From NCBI GenBank assembly GCA_013368445.1, contig JAACJO010000007.1, forward strand, positions 2,291,038 through 2,355,037: a stretch of 64,000 nt of DNA. Reading direction: 5' to 3'. The DNA is from Leucocoprinus leucothites (Eukaryota; Basidiomycota; Agaricomycetes; Agaricales; Agaricaceae). Made by a program: the position numbers and the translations under genes. Shown one piece after another: positions 49,401 through 58,737 of this stretch. The notes under the pieces are model-generated. The model was not told the DNA's origin. It saw only the letters and a program-made list of their open reading frames with translations, and ran no database searches. Position 1 is the first letter of the stretch; every line of letters starts with the position of its first letter.

Positions 49401-50776
49401 GCATCGGTTTCCACAATAATTTGTGTATCGGGAATCCAATGGGTAAGAACTGGTGCACGCGTAAAGGCCTCCTTGAGGGAGTTAAAAGCCTTGCGAGCTT
49501 TTTCGTCGAAGTTCCACTGTATGTGTTTTCGCGTGAGGCGAGTTAGTGGTACAACAATATTGGAATAACCATAAATGAAATGACGATAGAAGTTTGCGAA
49601 ACCAAGGAAGGATTGTATGTCCTTGACCTTCTTCGGTTCGGGCCAGTCCTGGATAGTTTTTACCTTTTCTTCTGACATTTTCAGACCGTCTGGAGAAAGA
49701 ATGTAGCCGAGGTATTCGACTGTGTCAGTATGGAACTCGCATTTATCAGCGTGAGCATAAAGGCCGTTTTGGCGCAACCTTTTAAGGACTTCGCAAACGT
49801 GTTTGCGATGCGAATTAATGTCCTCCAAATATATGAGAATATCGTCAAGATAAACGGTTACGCACGTATCAAGAAGATCCTGGAAAATGTCGTTCATGAA
49901 TCGCTGGAAGGCAGCAGGAGCGTTGGTGAGACCGAAAGGCATCACAAGCCACTCGAATGAACCATAGCGAGTGCGGAATGCAGTTTTCCACTCATCGCCT
50001 TCAGCAATACGAACCAAATGATAAGCATGTCGGAGATCAATCTTGGTATAGATACCAGCCTTTCGCGGAGAGTCCAGCAAGTCAGAAATGAGCGGTAGTG
50101 GGTAGCGATCTTTCCTAGTGATCCGGTTAAGACCACGGAAATCAACACAGAGTCGAAGAGAGCCATCTTTCTTTTTGATGAAGAGAACAGGAGCACCATG
50201 AGGAGAATTAGAAGGTCGAATAAAACCAATGGAAAGATTTTCGTCAATGAATTCTCGGAGTGCAGCAAGCTCAACCTGCGAAAGCGAATAAATCGTTCCG
50301 ACAGGAGGAGAAGTGCCTTCCTCGAGATTAATGCGCAAGTCGTAAGGTTGGTGAGGTGGGAGACTGTCAGCATGGGATTTGCTGAAAACATCCGCGAATT
50401 CATGATATTCCGAAGGAACGTTAGAAAGGTTGATGGGATCCTGCGAAGAAGAAGAAGCAGCTCCAGCCACAGATGAGCGCCGGAGATCCAGACCAAAACG
50501 CATAGAGCCAGGTTGACGACAGACACGCGCAAATGCAGCCGCGCCAATCAGTCGAACGTCAGGTCGAGAAGTGGAAGAATCGGGAACTGGTGAGATTGTA
50601 TCAGGAGCCGGCGATTCGGCAGAGATAGGCGTGCAGACAGAAGGAGTAGCAAGATCTGATTGCAGAGTAGATCGGAAAGCGATTTGACCTGAAACCCAAT
50701 CAATCAACGGATTGTAGCGGGCAAGCCAATTATGTCCAAGAACCACAGAGCAAGACGGATCAAGCCGAGTGACATA

Positions 50777-51981
50777 CAGTGGCTCAAAAAACTGTCCCAA
50801 TGTTTTCGCATTTTGGACATATTTGCTAATACCAGGGCAGATATATGGCCTAGCATCCTGAAAATATTCACACAGGTACCTTGACATATTGGGCGCATAT
50901 ATTCCCATGATCACATGACCTTGTCCATCAATGAATTAATAATGAATTATCGAAAATATCTACTCATTGGGACAGTTTTTTGACCCTCTGTTATCTACCT
51001 ACTCAATACTTTGTATGACCTCCTCTTGCCCTGATAACTGCCTCAATCCTTCTGGACATGCTTTCTATCAGCCTTTGGCACCTTTCTGCTGGAATCTTAT
51101 TCCACTCCTCTACTAGCCTCTCCCACAATTCAAATACTCCCTTGGGTGGTCTTTCATATGCCTTCAGCTGGTCCTTCAGGTAGGTCCAGAGGTGTTCAAT
51201 GGGATTTAGGTCAGGGGATTGTGCAGGCCATGGTAGAACTTGAATGTTGTTGTCCACAAACCATTGTTGTCCCAGTTTTGAGGTGTGTTTTGGGTCATTA
51301 TCCTGCTGGAATATCCTCTCCTCCTCCTCCATCTCTAACTTTTCAAAGCTTTCCACCACCCCACAGACAGAGTAGAGTTAATGAAAGTTGTAGCCTGGAC
51401 AGCATTGTCTAGCTTTCCAGAGGTTATTTGGTGAATTATTGCTTTTTTATCACGAGGAGAAAGCTTGGAAGGACGTCCTCCCTTGTTGTTTTCCTTGTCC
51501 CCATCAACTTCTTTCTTGATCCTCCCAACAGTAGACTTTCCTAGACCAGTTTTATGTTCAATCTGGCGCAAGGAATAGCCATCTTTGAGAAGAGAAGTGA
51601 CTTGGGAGTATTGGGTAGAGGAGATAGCTTTCATGATGTAGTGGCAGGAAGAAAGACAGTTGTAGCCATCTCAACATGTCAACCAAGGTCACATGATCTT
51701 GTTTATTACTCCCACGCCTGCCCTGATGCTCCCCTGGCATGTTACAAGGTAGATACTGGGAGGCTGACAGGGGGTCAAAAAACTGTCCCAATGAGTAGAT
51801 ATTTTCGATAATTCATTATTAATTCATTGATGGACAAGGTCATGTGATCATGGGAATATATGCGCCCAATATGTCAAGGTACCTGTGTGAATATTTTCAG
51901 GATGCTAGGCCATATATCTGCCCTGGTATTAGCAAATATGTCCAAAATGCGAAAACATTGGGACAGTTTTTTGAGCCACTG
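50777..51981 (-). mobile_element. Tc1-like element copy 2, internally deleted
   Basis: 1205 bp, TA at 50775-50776 and 51982-51983, same terminal repeats as copy 1, inverted orientation. It is exactly 388 bp shorter than copy 1, the difference being one internal deletion (equivalent to 45438-45825 of copy 1). The ends are intact, so it could be moved in trans. Confidence 0.93.
51003..51634 (-). pseudogene. Deleted Tc1-like transposase
   Basis: The N-terminal part (51634 to about 51375) is intact with the DNA-binding region IEHKTGLGKSTVGRIKKEVD and, unlike copy 1, has no stop. The deletion removes the first catalytic Asp and shifts the frame; the C-terminal part (51359-51003) keeps FQQDNDPKHTSK and SPDLNPIEHLW in another frame. 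Not able to make an active enzyme. Confidence 0.88.
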
Positions 51982-52339
51982 TAGAAGTCCAGATTTATAC
52001 ATTCACCAGTTGGAAACGAGATAGGGATTTTCGCAGTTTCTGAAATGAACGAATTAGATGAACCATCAAACAATCGCAACTCTACGGGAGGAATCGGAAT
52101 AGTGGGTACACGGTATTTACGAATAAGGGAATTGTCTATGAAGCAATGAGTCGAACCACTATCAACTAGCGCAGTAAGTGAAATAGGGAGTGAAGAAGAT
52201 TTGTCCAAAAGCAATGAAGAAGTAAGCGAAATATGAAGAGAGTTCGGATCGGAAAGAGCAGACGCGTTGAGTCGAATACTCTCTGAAGCACAGGAGAGTT
52301 CAACGCGATCCTCAGCCTGTGCAGAGTTCTGAGGATCGC

Positions 52340-52354
52340 TCACTATTTTTTCGA
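52340..52354 (-). promoter_or_regulatory. Candidate -1 frameshift site at the gag/pol junction
   Basis: On the minus strand the gag frame reads TCG AAA AAA TAG, and the pol frame is one base back (GAA AAA ATA GTG AGC). The A6 run at 52346-52351 is a plausible slip site next to the stop. The heptamer GAAAAAA is not an ideal X-XXY-YYZ site, so translation from the GTG/AGC region or low-level slippage are alternatives. Confidence 0.45.
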
Positions 52355-53923
52355 ACTCTCGGATTGAGAGCCCGAAGGTTGCGAAGCATCCTTGGAGTCT
52401 GCGTCGGCCTTGGTGTTTCGCCCTTTAGGCTTGTTCGCATTAGAAGAAGAAGAAGTAGAATTGGAATTATTATTAGTATTACCGGACTCGTTCTTGCGAG
52501 GACAGTCGCGAATCATGTGGTTTCCACCACAGTATAAGCATTGTCCATTTGCGATGCGACGCTGACGCTCTTGAGCAGTCAGCTTACCCTCCTTGTTGAG
52601 TTTTCTGGCGAGAGGATTGGAGGGTTGTGATGAGGAAGAAGGATTCGACGATTTCTGGAATGGTTTAGGATTGTTGGAAGGAGGATTGGAAGGTGTGTTG
52701 GGCTGCTGCGATGAATTCTGCTGGCGATTGTTGTTGTTGTTCTTCCCCTTGTTTTTATTCTGCTGGTTCTGCTGGTTCTGTGTATCAGGATGCGTCGAAG
52801 ACTGACCTGGTTTTTCACCAGTATGCTTCTTTTCGCGGACACGGGACCAGTAGTTGTTGTCGATTTGCATAGCGAGACGTCGCATAGCAGCAAGGGAAGA
52901 GGGTTTGCCAGTAGGAGAGCTGGAAATGATGTCGGAAATGCAATCTGGAAGGCCTCGATAATAGCGGTAAACTAGGACGTTGTCGGGCCATCCCAAGATA
53001 CTAGCAAGTCGCGAGAACTCAACGTTATACTTGGTTATAGTCCAGTTATGACCCATGCGAAGGTGTTCCAACTCCTCCGCTGCCTCTGTCTCGCGATCAA
53101 GGGCCCCAAAATTCTTGCACAACTCGTCCGCAAACAATTGGAAATCCTGAAACCAGGAAATGACGTCCCAATTGTACTCCACTTGAAGAACTGTTTGAAA
53201 GTGCTGCTGAGCGGGTCCCTTGAGAAAGGTCATCGCAAAGCTAACCTTCACACGTTCTGTAGTGAATTGCGACAGATTAGTATTGAAGTATAAGCGGCAT
53301 TGAAAAAGGAACTCGTCTAGTTTCTGAGGCTTGGAGCCGTCAAATGTGTCGGGCTCTTTAGCCTGAATGCGTTCCATTTTAACGACAGGCTGGGGAGTAT
53401 GGTTGCGATTTTCGAGATTAGTTGCAAAACAATCCATAATGTTCAGGAATCGTTCTTCAGGGTCTGGGTTTTGACAACGGTGGCGATGAGGAGGCTCATC
53501 AGGCTCATCCTCTGGGTCACCTTCATCATCAGGATCATCATTGGGAGGACCTCCATCACCATCTCCACCTCCTGCATCAGCACCATCATTATCCAAATGT
53601 TCATCATCCTGACCCAAATCTTCAAGTTCGAAAAATTGGGTATTGCCCTCCAGTTCTTGTGCATTATTCTCCTCTTCTTCCTCGTTGTCTTCATTATGGT
53701 CAACACTGACCTGGTCACGCTCAGGCTGGGGTTCATCTTCTTCAGACTCATGAATAGTCCTACGCGAAGCTTCACGCCCATTTCGAGGTGGACCTGAAAA
53801 CCGAGGAGTAGAAGGAGCGCCACCTCTACCACGAGTAGAAGGTGCGCGTCGAGAGGGAAATGGATGATTCTGGACAGAAATACCACGAGTACGAGCAGTA
53901 TTGCCAGTAAGTGTTGTAGACAT
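52343..53923 (-). CDS. Family A gag
   Basis: 526-residue capsid/nucleocapsid polyprotein, uninterrupted. The N-terminus is Arg/Ser-rich, then a long acidic region (EDNEEEEENNAQELEG), a Gly/Asp/Pro run, the capsid-like core (KEPDTFDGSKPQKLDEFLFQ and PAQQHFQTVLQ), a Gln/Asn-rich low-complexity linker, and one zinc knuckle CLYCGGNHMIRDCP near residue 470. Starts at the ATG 53923, about 40 nt inside the 5' LTR. It ends at a TAG directly after six A residues, where pol overlaps in the -1 frame. Confidence 0.9.
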   Translation of the reverse strand: MSTTLTGNTARTRGISVQNHPFPSRRAPSTRGRGGAPSTPRFSGPPRNGREASRRTIHESEEDEPQPERDQVSVDHNEDNEEEEENNAQELEGNTQFFELEDLGQDDEHLDNDGADAGGGDGDGGPPNDDPDDEGDPEDEPDEPPHRHRCQNPDPEERFLNIMDCFATNLENRNHTPQPVVKMERIQAKEPDTFDGSKPQKLDEFLFQCRLYFNTNLSQFTTERVKVSFAMTFLKGPAQQHFQTVLQVEYNWDVISWFQDFQLFADELCKNFGALDRETEAAEELEHLRMGHNWTITKYNVEFSRLASILGWPDNVLVYRYYRGLPDCISDIISSSPTGKPSSLAAMRRLAMQIDNNYWSRVREKKHTGEKPGQSSTHPDTQNQQNQQNKNKGKNNNNNRQQNSSQQPNTPSNPPSNNPKPFQKSSNPSSSSQPSNPLARKLNKEGKLTAQERQRRIANGQCLYCGGNHMIRDCPRKNESGNTNNNSNSTSSSSNANKPKGRNTKADADSKDASQPSGSQSESSKK

Positions 53924-53964
53924 ATTAAGAGAACGATACCGAAAGTTGGGTATTCTGAATATAC

Positions 53965-54510
53965 TGTCAGGATTTGCGAAATACCGGCGCTTACTAAGCG
54001 CGTGAAAGTTACGGAGAGGTCGGTCGTTGGCTTCAGTGTATGTGCTGCGCCCTTCTGATATCGCGTCAACCGATTTGGTCTACAAGGAAGATGACAGGCA
54101 GTGCGAATTGGAATTCAACACTGAAGGAATAACGGACAGAGAATTCAGAGTGGAATCTTAGTCGATATTCAGAATGAATAATACATGAGCTAGTAGCGAC
54201 ATATTTAAGATAACGCGAAATTGGACAAATAACACGTAAATATCGCGAAGCTCACAATGCAACGATAAACGAATAAACAGATAAACGAAAAGTAAATAGA
54301 CAACGACAAACGCGACACGACGGAGAACGATAAACATAAATGGAATGGCGGAAACAAATATGAGTGCAAATGAAAGGAGGATAGAATGATGAGCGGAGAC
54401 AGGCTGCGAAATATTTATAGAAATGATAGATAATGAAAAATCGCGGGAATCGGAAGTCGAAAAAATAGTCGGAGATCAAATCGGAGAGGTCGCGATCGCA
54501 GATCGTGACA
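53965..54510 (-). repeat. 5' LTR of family A (element orientation)
   Basis: 546 nt, identical in length to 43710-44255, TG...CA termini, followed by the GAGGA duplication. Confidence 0.92.
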
Positions 54511-55298
54511 GAGGACTGGACTACTCTCCTATTTCTTAAACACACATTGCTCCACCACTTGCATTCCTTCAAGTGTCACGTTGATTCACTTTGCCAAACT
54601 GTCAAATCGCCTGTCATTAGGAAAATTGTGTCAGCAGCTGAACAAGCCCTTCATGCTTTCCCACAGGCTCCAGATCCAAGTGAGCCTAGCAAGACTTGAC
54701 AAGGATCTGAACTCCCTACTCTCCAGTACCTGGATGGACCTGATGATGGAACCAATGGAGTTCCCCCTGAACTTCCTAATGTGGCTTGACCTGACACCTC
54801 TCAGGGAACGGAACAGACTGGAATGAATGATCATAGACTATGATTGCCACAAAAGGAACCCAACCTGATTCCCACCTCCGAAAGTACTACACTGAGAAAC
54901 TACTGCCCAATCTGTAGGATCAATCGTCATTTCATGGACCAATGCGAATGTTACACCTGCCACTACTGCCAACACTCCACCCCTAGACATCTCGGAAGAT
55001 ATTACTTCCTCAACAAACACCAAGCATGTACCACCTGAGAATTCACACAGGTCTTACAATGACAAGCCATTGCAAAGTTCCCATAGTTACACCTCTTTCC
55101 CCTCACCTCATTCATCAGCAGAGTCTCTGATTGAGAACGACGATGGCTTAAACCTATCCTTACCCACAAACATCCATCCCAAGTATTTAGACCCAGAGAC
55201 CTCCCCCTATCTTCTTCCAAAACCACTCCAACTCAAGAAGTCTGCCCGATCCAACCCATTCGACATCAACAACAAAGAAAAAATGAAGTCTTTCTCTG

Positions 55299-55962
55299 TG
55301 TTATGTATATTGATTATATCTAGCATTTGTTCCATCTATAATACGAAGTCGATATTAGCTTTACTTAAGTAATATTGCAATTATGTTTCTTCTTATTTGT
55401 TCTTGTATTTTCTCGTTTGTTTTGACTCATTTACTTTGTCTGATTATGACTTGTTATGACTTGTTTGGTTTTGTTGTTATTTTGATGACATGTGATTGTT
55501 AAATATAGCTGCGCTATATTTGGACTTACCCTGTGATCGATCAAATGATCAAAGAAGAACTTCTTTAGAAGAACTTCTAAAGCTTCTTTGACAGATCGCG
55601 TCTTATATAGTTTAATTAGCGTTAAGGAAGCTGTACGCTTCTCTTCTTTCATTAGAAGCCCTTAGCCCTAGTTAATAATAGATACCGACTTGTATCGTAT
55701 ATAAGTTGTCGACATCTACCAAGGAGAAACATCGTTTCTACTTGGTTAGGTGGAGACTCAATACGAGCCTTTATCTATACAAAGTCGAATTGAACTTAAG
55801 CTCTAAGATCTCAATTACTAAAAGTCTTAAACTCTATAATCGCCGTATTATAACTCTGACTTAGTAAATGACTTTGTCGCTTACCGAGAAGGAGTCCCCT
55901 TTGATAAGATCAACTCGATACTTATTGCGCCAGCTTAGGACCGGGCCGGCGTCACCATAACA
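55299..55962 (+). repeat. 5' LTR of family C
   Basis: 664 nt with perfect 7-bp terminal inverted repeats TGTTATG/CATAACA. The end is fixed by comparison with the solo LTR at 23412-24070. Confidence 0.88.
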
Positions 55963-56523
55963 TTAAGTAGAAACGATCCTTCTCTGTTAGCACAGAGCCG
56001 TTACTTTGCCCAGTAACCCAACAACGTTGCAAACACTGTCGATTTGGGTTATCGCGGTTATCGCACAAGCTGTCCCAAAACTATTGTGCATAACAACGAA
56101 GAGAGGGTCGACACACATTGCCAACTAGTGGATTAGTTGAGGATCACTCTTATTGATCTGAGCGAATACCCACGCTCTTAAAACATTTGGAGGCTTGTGA
56201 GAGCTAAGGTCATTGTACCTGAATCTCAAATAAGATACCAGACCCGAGGGTAGATACTCGGAAGGGAGAAATTTGCCAGAAAAGTTTGGCATATCTCTGA
56301 AGAATACCAGACCCGAGGGTAAATACTCGGAAGACAGTTTATCTGTTGAAAGTCTTAAGAGACTATAAATACACAGTCTTAGTGACTATAAGGTGAGTCC
56401 ATAGCGACTATAAACTAATTTTCCAACCACGGCAGAATCAAACTGCAAGTGTGATAATTGTCTTAAGGACAATTTACCATTTAAGACCATACCAGGTGTC
56501 TCTATAGGCACCCATAAACATAG
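55963..56523 (+). other. Family C leader with duplicated 30-nt hairpin unit
   Basis: Between LTR and gag frame. A 30-nt unit starting ATACCAGACCCGAGGG occurs at 56235-56264 and 56304-56333 with one mismatch; each can pair CCGAG with CTCGG. A strong splice donor (AAGgtgagt) lies at about 56391. No tRNA primer site is evident right after the LTR. Confidence 0.55.
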
Positions 56524-58737
56524 TCCACAACAGACCCAGCAGAGTTTGCAAGACAAGTTGAAATCTTCGCAAGAAGAGAATTCCCAGAAGAATCCTACAG
56601 TACCTACTACAGTGAAACCCGAAGAACAAGGTTCTACAGAAGTAAAGGGTCAGGAAGATTCTATTACATCAAAGAACACGAAGGGAAAGTTGCCTACGTC
56701 CCAATCAAGAAGGAACAAGAAGGAATCCTTGAAGCCGAATACGCAGCAGTTGGTCACAAGCAACTTCACAGAACTGTCAAACAACAAATCGAAAGAGGAG
56801 CTGGTCTTGAAGAACTTCGAGACGTTACCCAAGAACAGTACACTGAAGAAGCAAAAAGAAGACAAACTCCATTTCCAGAAACCCCTGCAGAATCTAGCAG
56901 GACCATCGAACCAGAACCAATCCTTGACATTACCCCAAGAACTGAAGACACCTCACAAGACAATCATTCAGAGCCCAGAATTGACACTCCAAGTTCAGAA
57001 GAATCTGAATTTGACGAAGAAGACGAAGAAGAAGACGAAGAAGGAACAGATAGTGGAGAAAGAAGCCAACAAGAATCTGAAGGAAATCGAACAGAAGAGG
57101 AAGCAGAAGCACTCGCAAGGGCAATCGACAATCTCAAACTTAAATCCCCAGAGAAACCCAGACTCGATAGACCCCCTTCTTACTCCTCGAGCCCAGCCTT
57201 TGGACATAGCCCAAGGTTCCTCAGTCCCATTACGAACCCTATCCCCTTTAGCTTTACCAATTCCCCCACCGGTATTGCCAGTACCAGTACCTTACCAACA
57301 ACCAATCCCAACATTACTACAGCCAGTACCACCATCACCATACCCACTAACACCCAAACAAAAGGGAAAGCAAAAGCAGTTGTCACCAACACAGGAGGTT
57401 CTTCAAATCGAAGAAGCCCCACACCGCCACCACCAAATCCACAAGGAGGACCACCAAGTCCCGGAGGTAATCCGCCTGGAGGACCAGGAGGACCAGGAGG
57501 AGGACCACCAAATCCTAATCCAAACCCCCCGCCAAACCCAATGGCACAACCTCAAGCAGGATTCCAACTTAAGTACCCAAAGCCTAACAGGTTTGATGGC
57601 AACCCCAGCTATTACAGACCATGGATGGCCGAAGTCGAACTCTACTTCGACTCATATGGTGTCACAGATGACCAATCAAGAATCAACTACACCCTTGGAT
57701 TACTCGATGGAGCTGCCAAGTTATGGCAACAGGATTACAGACTTAGTCAAGCAACTGCAGCTACCCAAGCAGGATATACCCCACACACCTTCGATGAGTT
57801 CAAGGATGCGCTCGAACAGTCATTTGCTCCAACACAACAGAGCTTTGAGGCTGAGAGAGAGCTCCGCTATTATAGACAACGAAACAAATACATCGAAGAA
57901 TACATCGCCAATTTTTCCGTCCTCGCCTCACGTGCAGGACTTACTGACAGCACTTCTCTCCGATCCTACTTCGCCGAAGGACTTGACAACGACGTCAGAT
58001 TCGAAGCAATCCGAGCTGACCCCCAAACCCTCGCAGAATGGAAAACAGCTGCAAGACAGGCATACAAAGTTGTCCAAGAGCAAAAGAGATACCGCATTGG
58101 AAATTCTAATCCAGGATCTTCAAACAGATCAAGAAAGACCAAAAAGTATAGTAGACAACACGGATCCCAACCACGATATAATGACGTCTATAGTCAACCC
58201 CTATCTAGACCCAGACGATCCGAGTGGGACATGGATATCGACAGAATATCAAGAGGAATATACCGATTATCAATCGAAGATGATCGGGAAGCAGACGACG
58301 GAGGTATATACGAACTTGGCGCAGAGGATGATGATAATCCTGAAGAGGAGGAGAGTGAAGGAGAAGACATCAATCAAACGTACAATGAAGGACCAAGCAA
58401 CACAGACAGAGATGTCTATGGGTCACTATACTCCCACATCATCAATAATGTTCTCACCGACGAACAAAGAATTGCACTCAAAAGAGGAGAATGCTTCTTC
58501 TGCCACAAGAAAGGACATTTCGCTAAATCTTGTCCGGCAAGGAAGGTTTGGTTTAAGTCAAGAGGAAAGACAAACATGGGATCAAAGCAAACGCAGAAGT
58601 CCCAGTCCAAACCGAAACAAGGGAATCGTAGACCTTTCAAGCCTAAAAGGAAAGATCCAGACGCCATGGTTTATGAAATAGAACAAGCTAGTGATGAAGA
58701 TGACCCGTTTCAAGAATACTCAAATGAAAATTTTTGA
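56524..58737 (+). CDS. Family C gag (start codon uncertain)
   Basis: Open frame from just after a TAG at 56521 to 58737, about 737 codons, with protein-like composition throughout: DPAEFARQVEIFARREFPEE at the start, an acidic run near 57010-57050, a Pro/Gly linker ending at 57540, then the capsid core (KPNRFDGNPSYYRPWMAEVE, AAKLWQQDYRLSQ) and one zinc knuckle CFFCHKKGHFAKSCP. The first ATG in this frame is only at 57541, so the upstream 1 kb needs a spliced leader or a non-AUG start. A competing open frame at 56546-58681 overlaps it but has Lys/Gln-rich shadow composition and no motif. Gag overlaps pol by four bases (58734-58737). Confidence 0.8.
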   Translation, partial: STTDPAEFARQVEIFARREFPEESYSTYYSETRRTRFYRSKGSGRFYYIKEHEGKVAYVPIKKEQEGILEAEYAAVGHKQLHRTVKQQIERGAGLEELRDVTQEQYTEEAKRRQTPFPETPAESSRTIEPEPILDITPRTEDTSQDNHSEPRIDTPSSEESEFDEEDEEEDEEGTDSGERSQQESEGNRTEEEAEALARAIDNLKLKSPEKPRLDRPPSYSSSPAFGHSPRFLSPITNPIPFSFTNSPTGIASTSTLPTTNPNITTASTTITIPTNTQTKGKAKAVVTNTGGSSNRRSPTPPPPNPQGGPPSPGGNPPGGPGGPGGGPPNPNPNPPPNPMAQPQAGFQLKYPKPNRFDGNPSYYRPWMAEVELYFDSYGVTDDQSRINYTLGLLDGAAKLWQQDYRLSQATAATQAGYTPHTFDEFKDALEQSFAPTQQSFEAERELRYYRQRNKYIEEYIANFSVLASRAGLTDSTSLRSYFAEGLDNDVRFEAIRADPQTLAEWKTAARQAYKVVQEQKRYRIGNSNPGSSNRSRKTKKYSRQHGSQPRYNDVYSQPLSRPRRSEWDMDIDRISRGIYRLSIEDDREADDGGIYELGAEDDDNPEEEESEGEDINQTYNEGPSNTDRDVYGSLYSHIINNVLTDEQRIALKRGECFFCHKKGHFAKSCPARKVWFKSRGKTNMGSKQTQKSQSKPKQGNRRPFKPKRKDPDAMVYEIEQASDEDDPFQEYSNENF

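Larger units (their letters stand above)
47435..52343 (-). pseudogene. Family A pol, interrupted by Tc1-like copy 2
   Basis: Starts in the -1 frame relative to gag. Protease TALVDSGSTHCFID lies at 52343-51984; the Tc1-like copy at 50777-51981 interrupts the frame, which resumes on the other side as YVTRLDPSCSVVLGHNWLAR. RT has the active site VYLDDILIYL, RNase H VETDASDYALAAILS, integrase H2C2 around HDHALAGHFSQNKTLELVRH and CKGCVTCSRSK, and core residues in SMDFIEKLPKSSGF, TSDRGLEFVSHF and YHPEGDGQTERTNQTLEQYL. A TAG at 47944-47942 cuts the frame before the chromodomain (47848-47435; YKVVWLGYEDTDEAESWLPA). The old copy has a sense codon at that place. Confidence 0.9.
43710..54510 (-). mobile_element. 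Family A chromodomain Ty3/gypsy element, complete with both LTRs
   Basis: 10.8 kb. LTRs of 546 nt at both ends (TGTCAGG...CGTGACA) and target duplication GAGGA at 43705-43709 and 54511-54515. gag-pol is on the minus strand; a separate accessory gene is on the plus strand between the end of pol and the 3' LTR. Two Tc1-like elements are inserted, one in the accessory gene and one in the protease region. An in-frame TAG also cuts pol at 47942. The element is inactive as it stands. Confidence 0.95.
43357..55298 (+). pseudogene. Family B 3' accessory ORF, split by the family A insertion
   Basis: Sense ORF after the chromodomain, in the pol frame. The left part (43357-43709) ends TFQLYDAPFTEARATLAE...FDLFRE and the right part resumes at 54516 as DWTTLLFLKHTLLHHLHSF, joined exactly across the GAGGA duplication. 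Further right, 54904-55005 encodes a double zinc knuckle with spacing CX2CX4HX4CX4CX2CX6HX4(Tyr for the last Cys). Stops within are TGA at 54697 and others. Role unknown; the position resembles that of extra 3' ORFs in some retrotransposons. The family C element has a counterpart at 62161-63512. Confidence 0.65.

Noticed and set aside
56546..58681. 711-residue ORF as the real family C gag
   Set aside because: It starts at TTG, has Lys/Gln/Thr-rich composition typical of a shadow frame, and lacks motifs; the overlapping frame has the capsid core and zinc knuckle.
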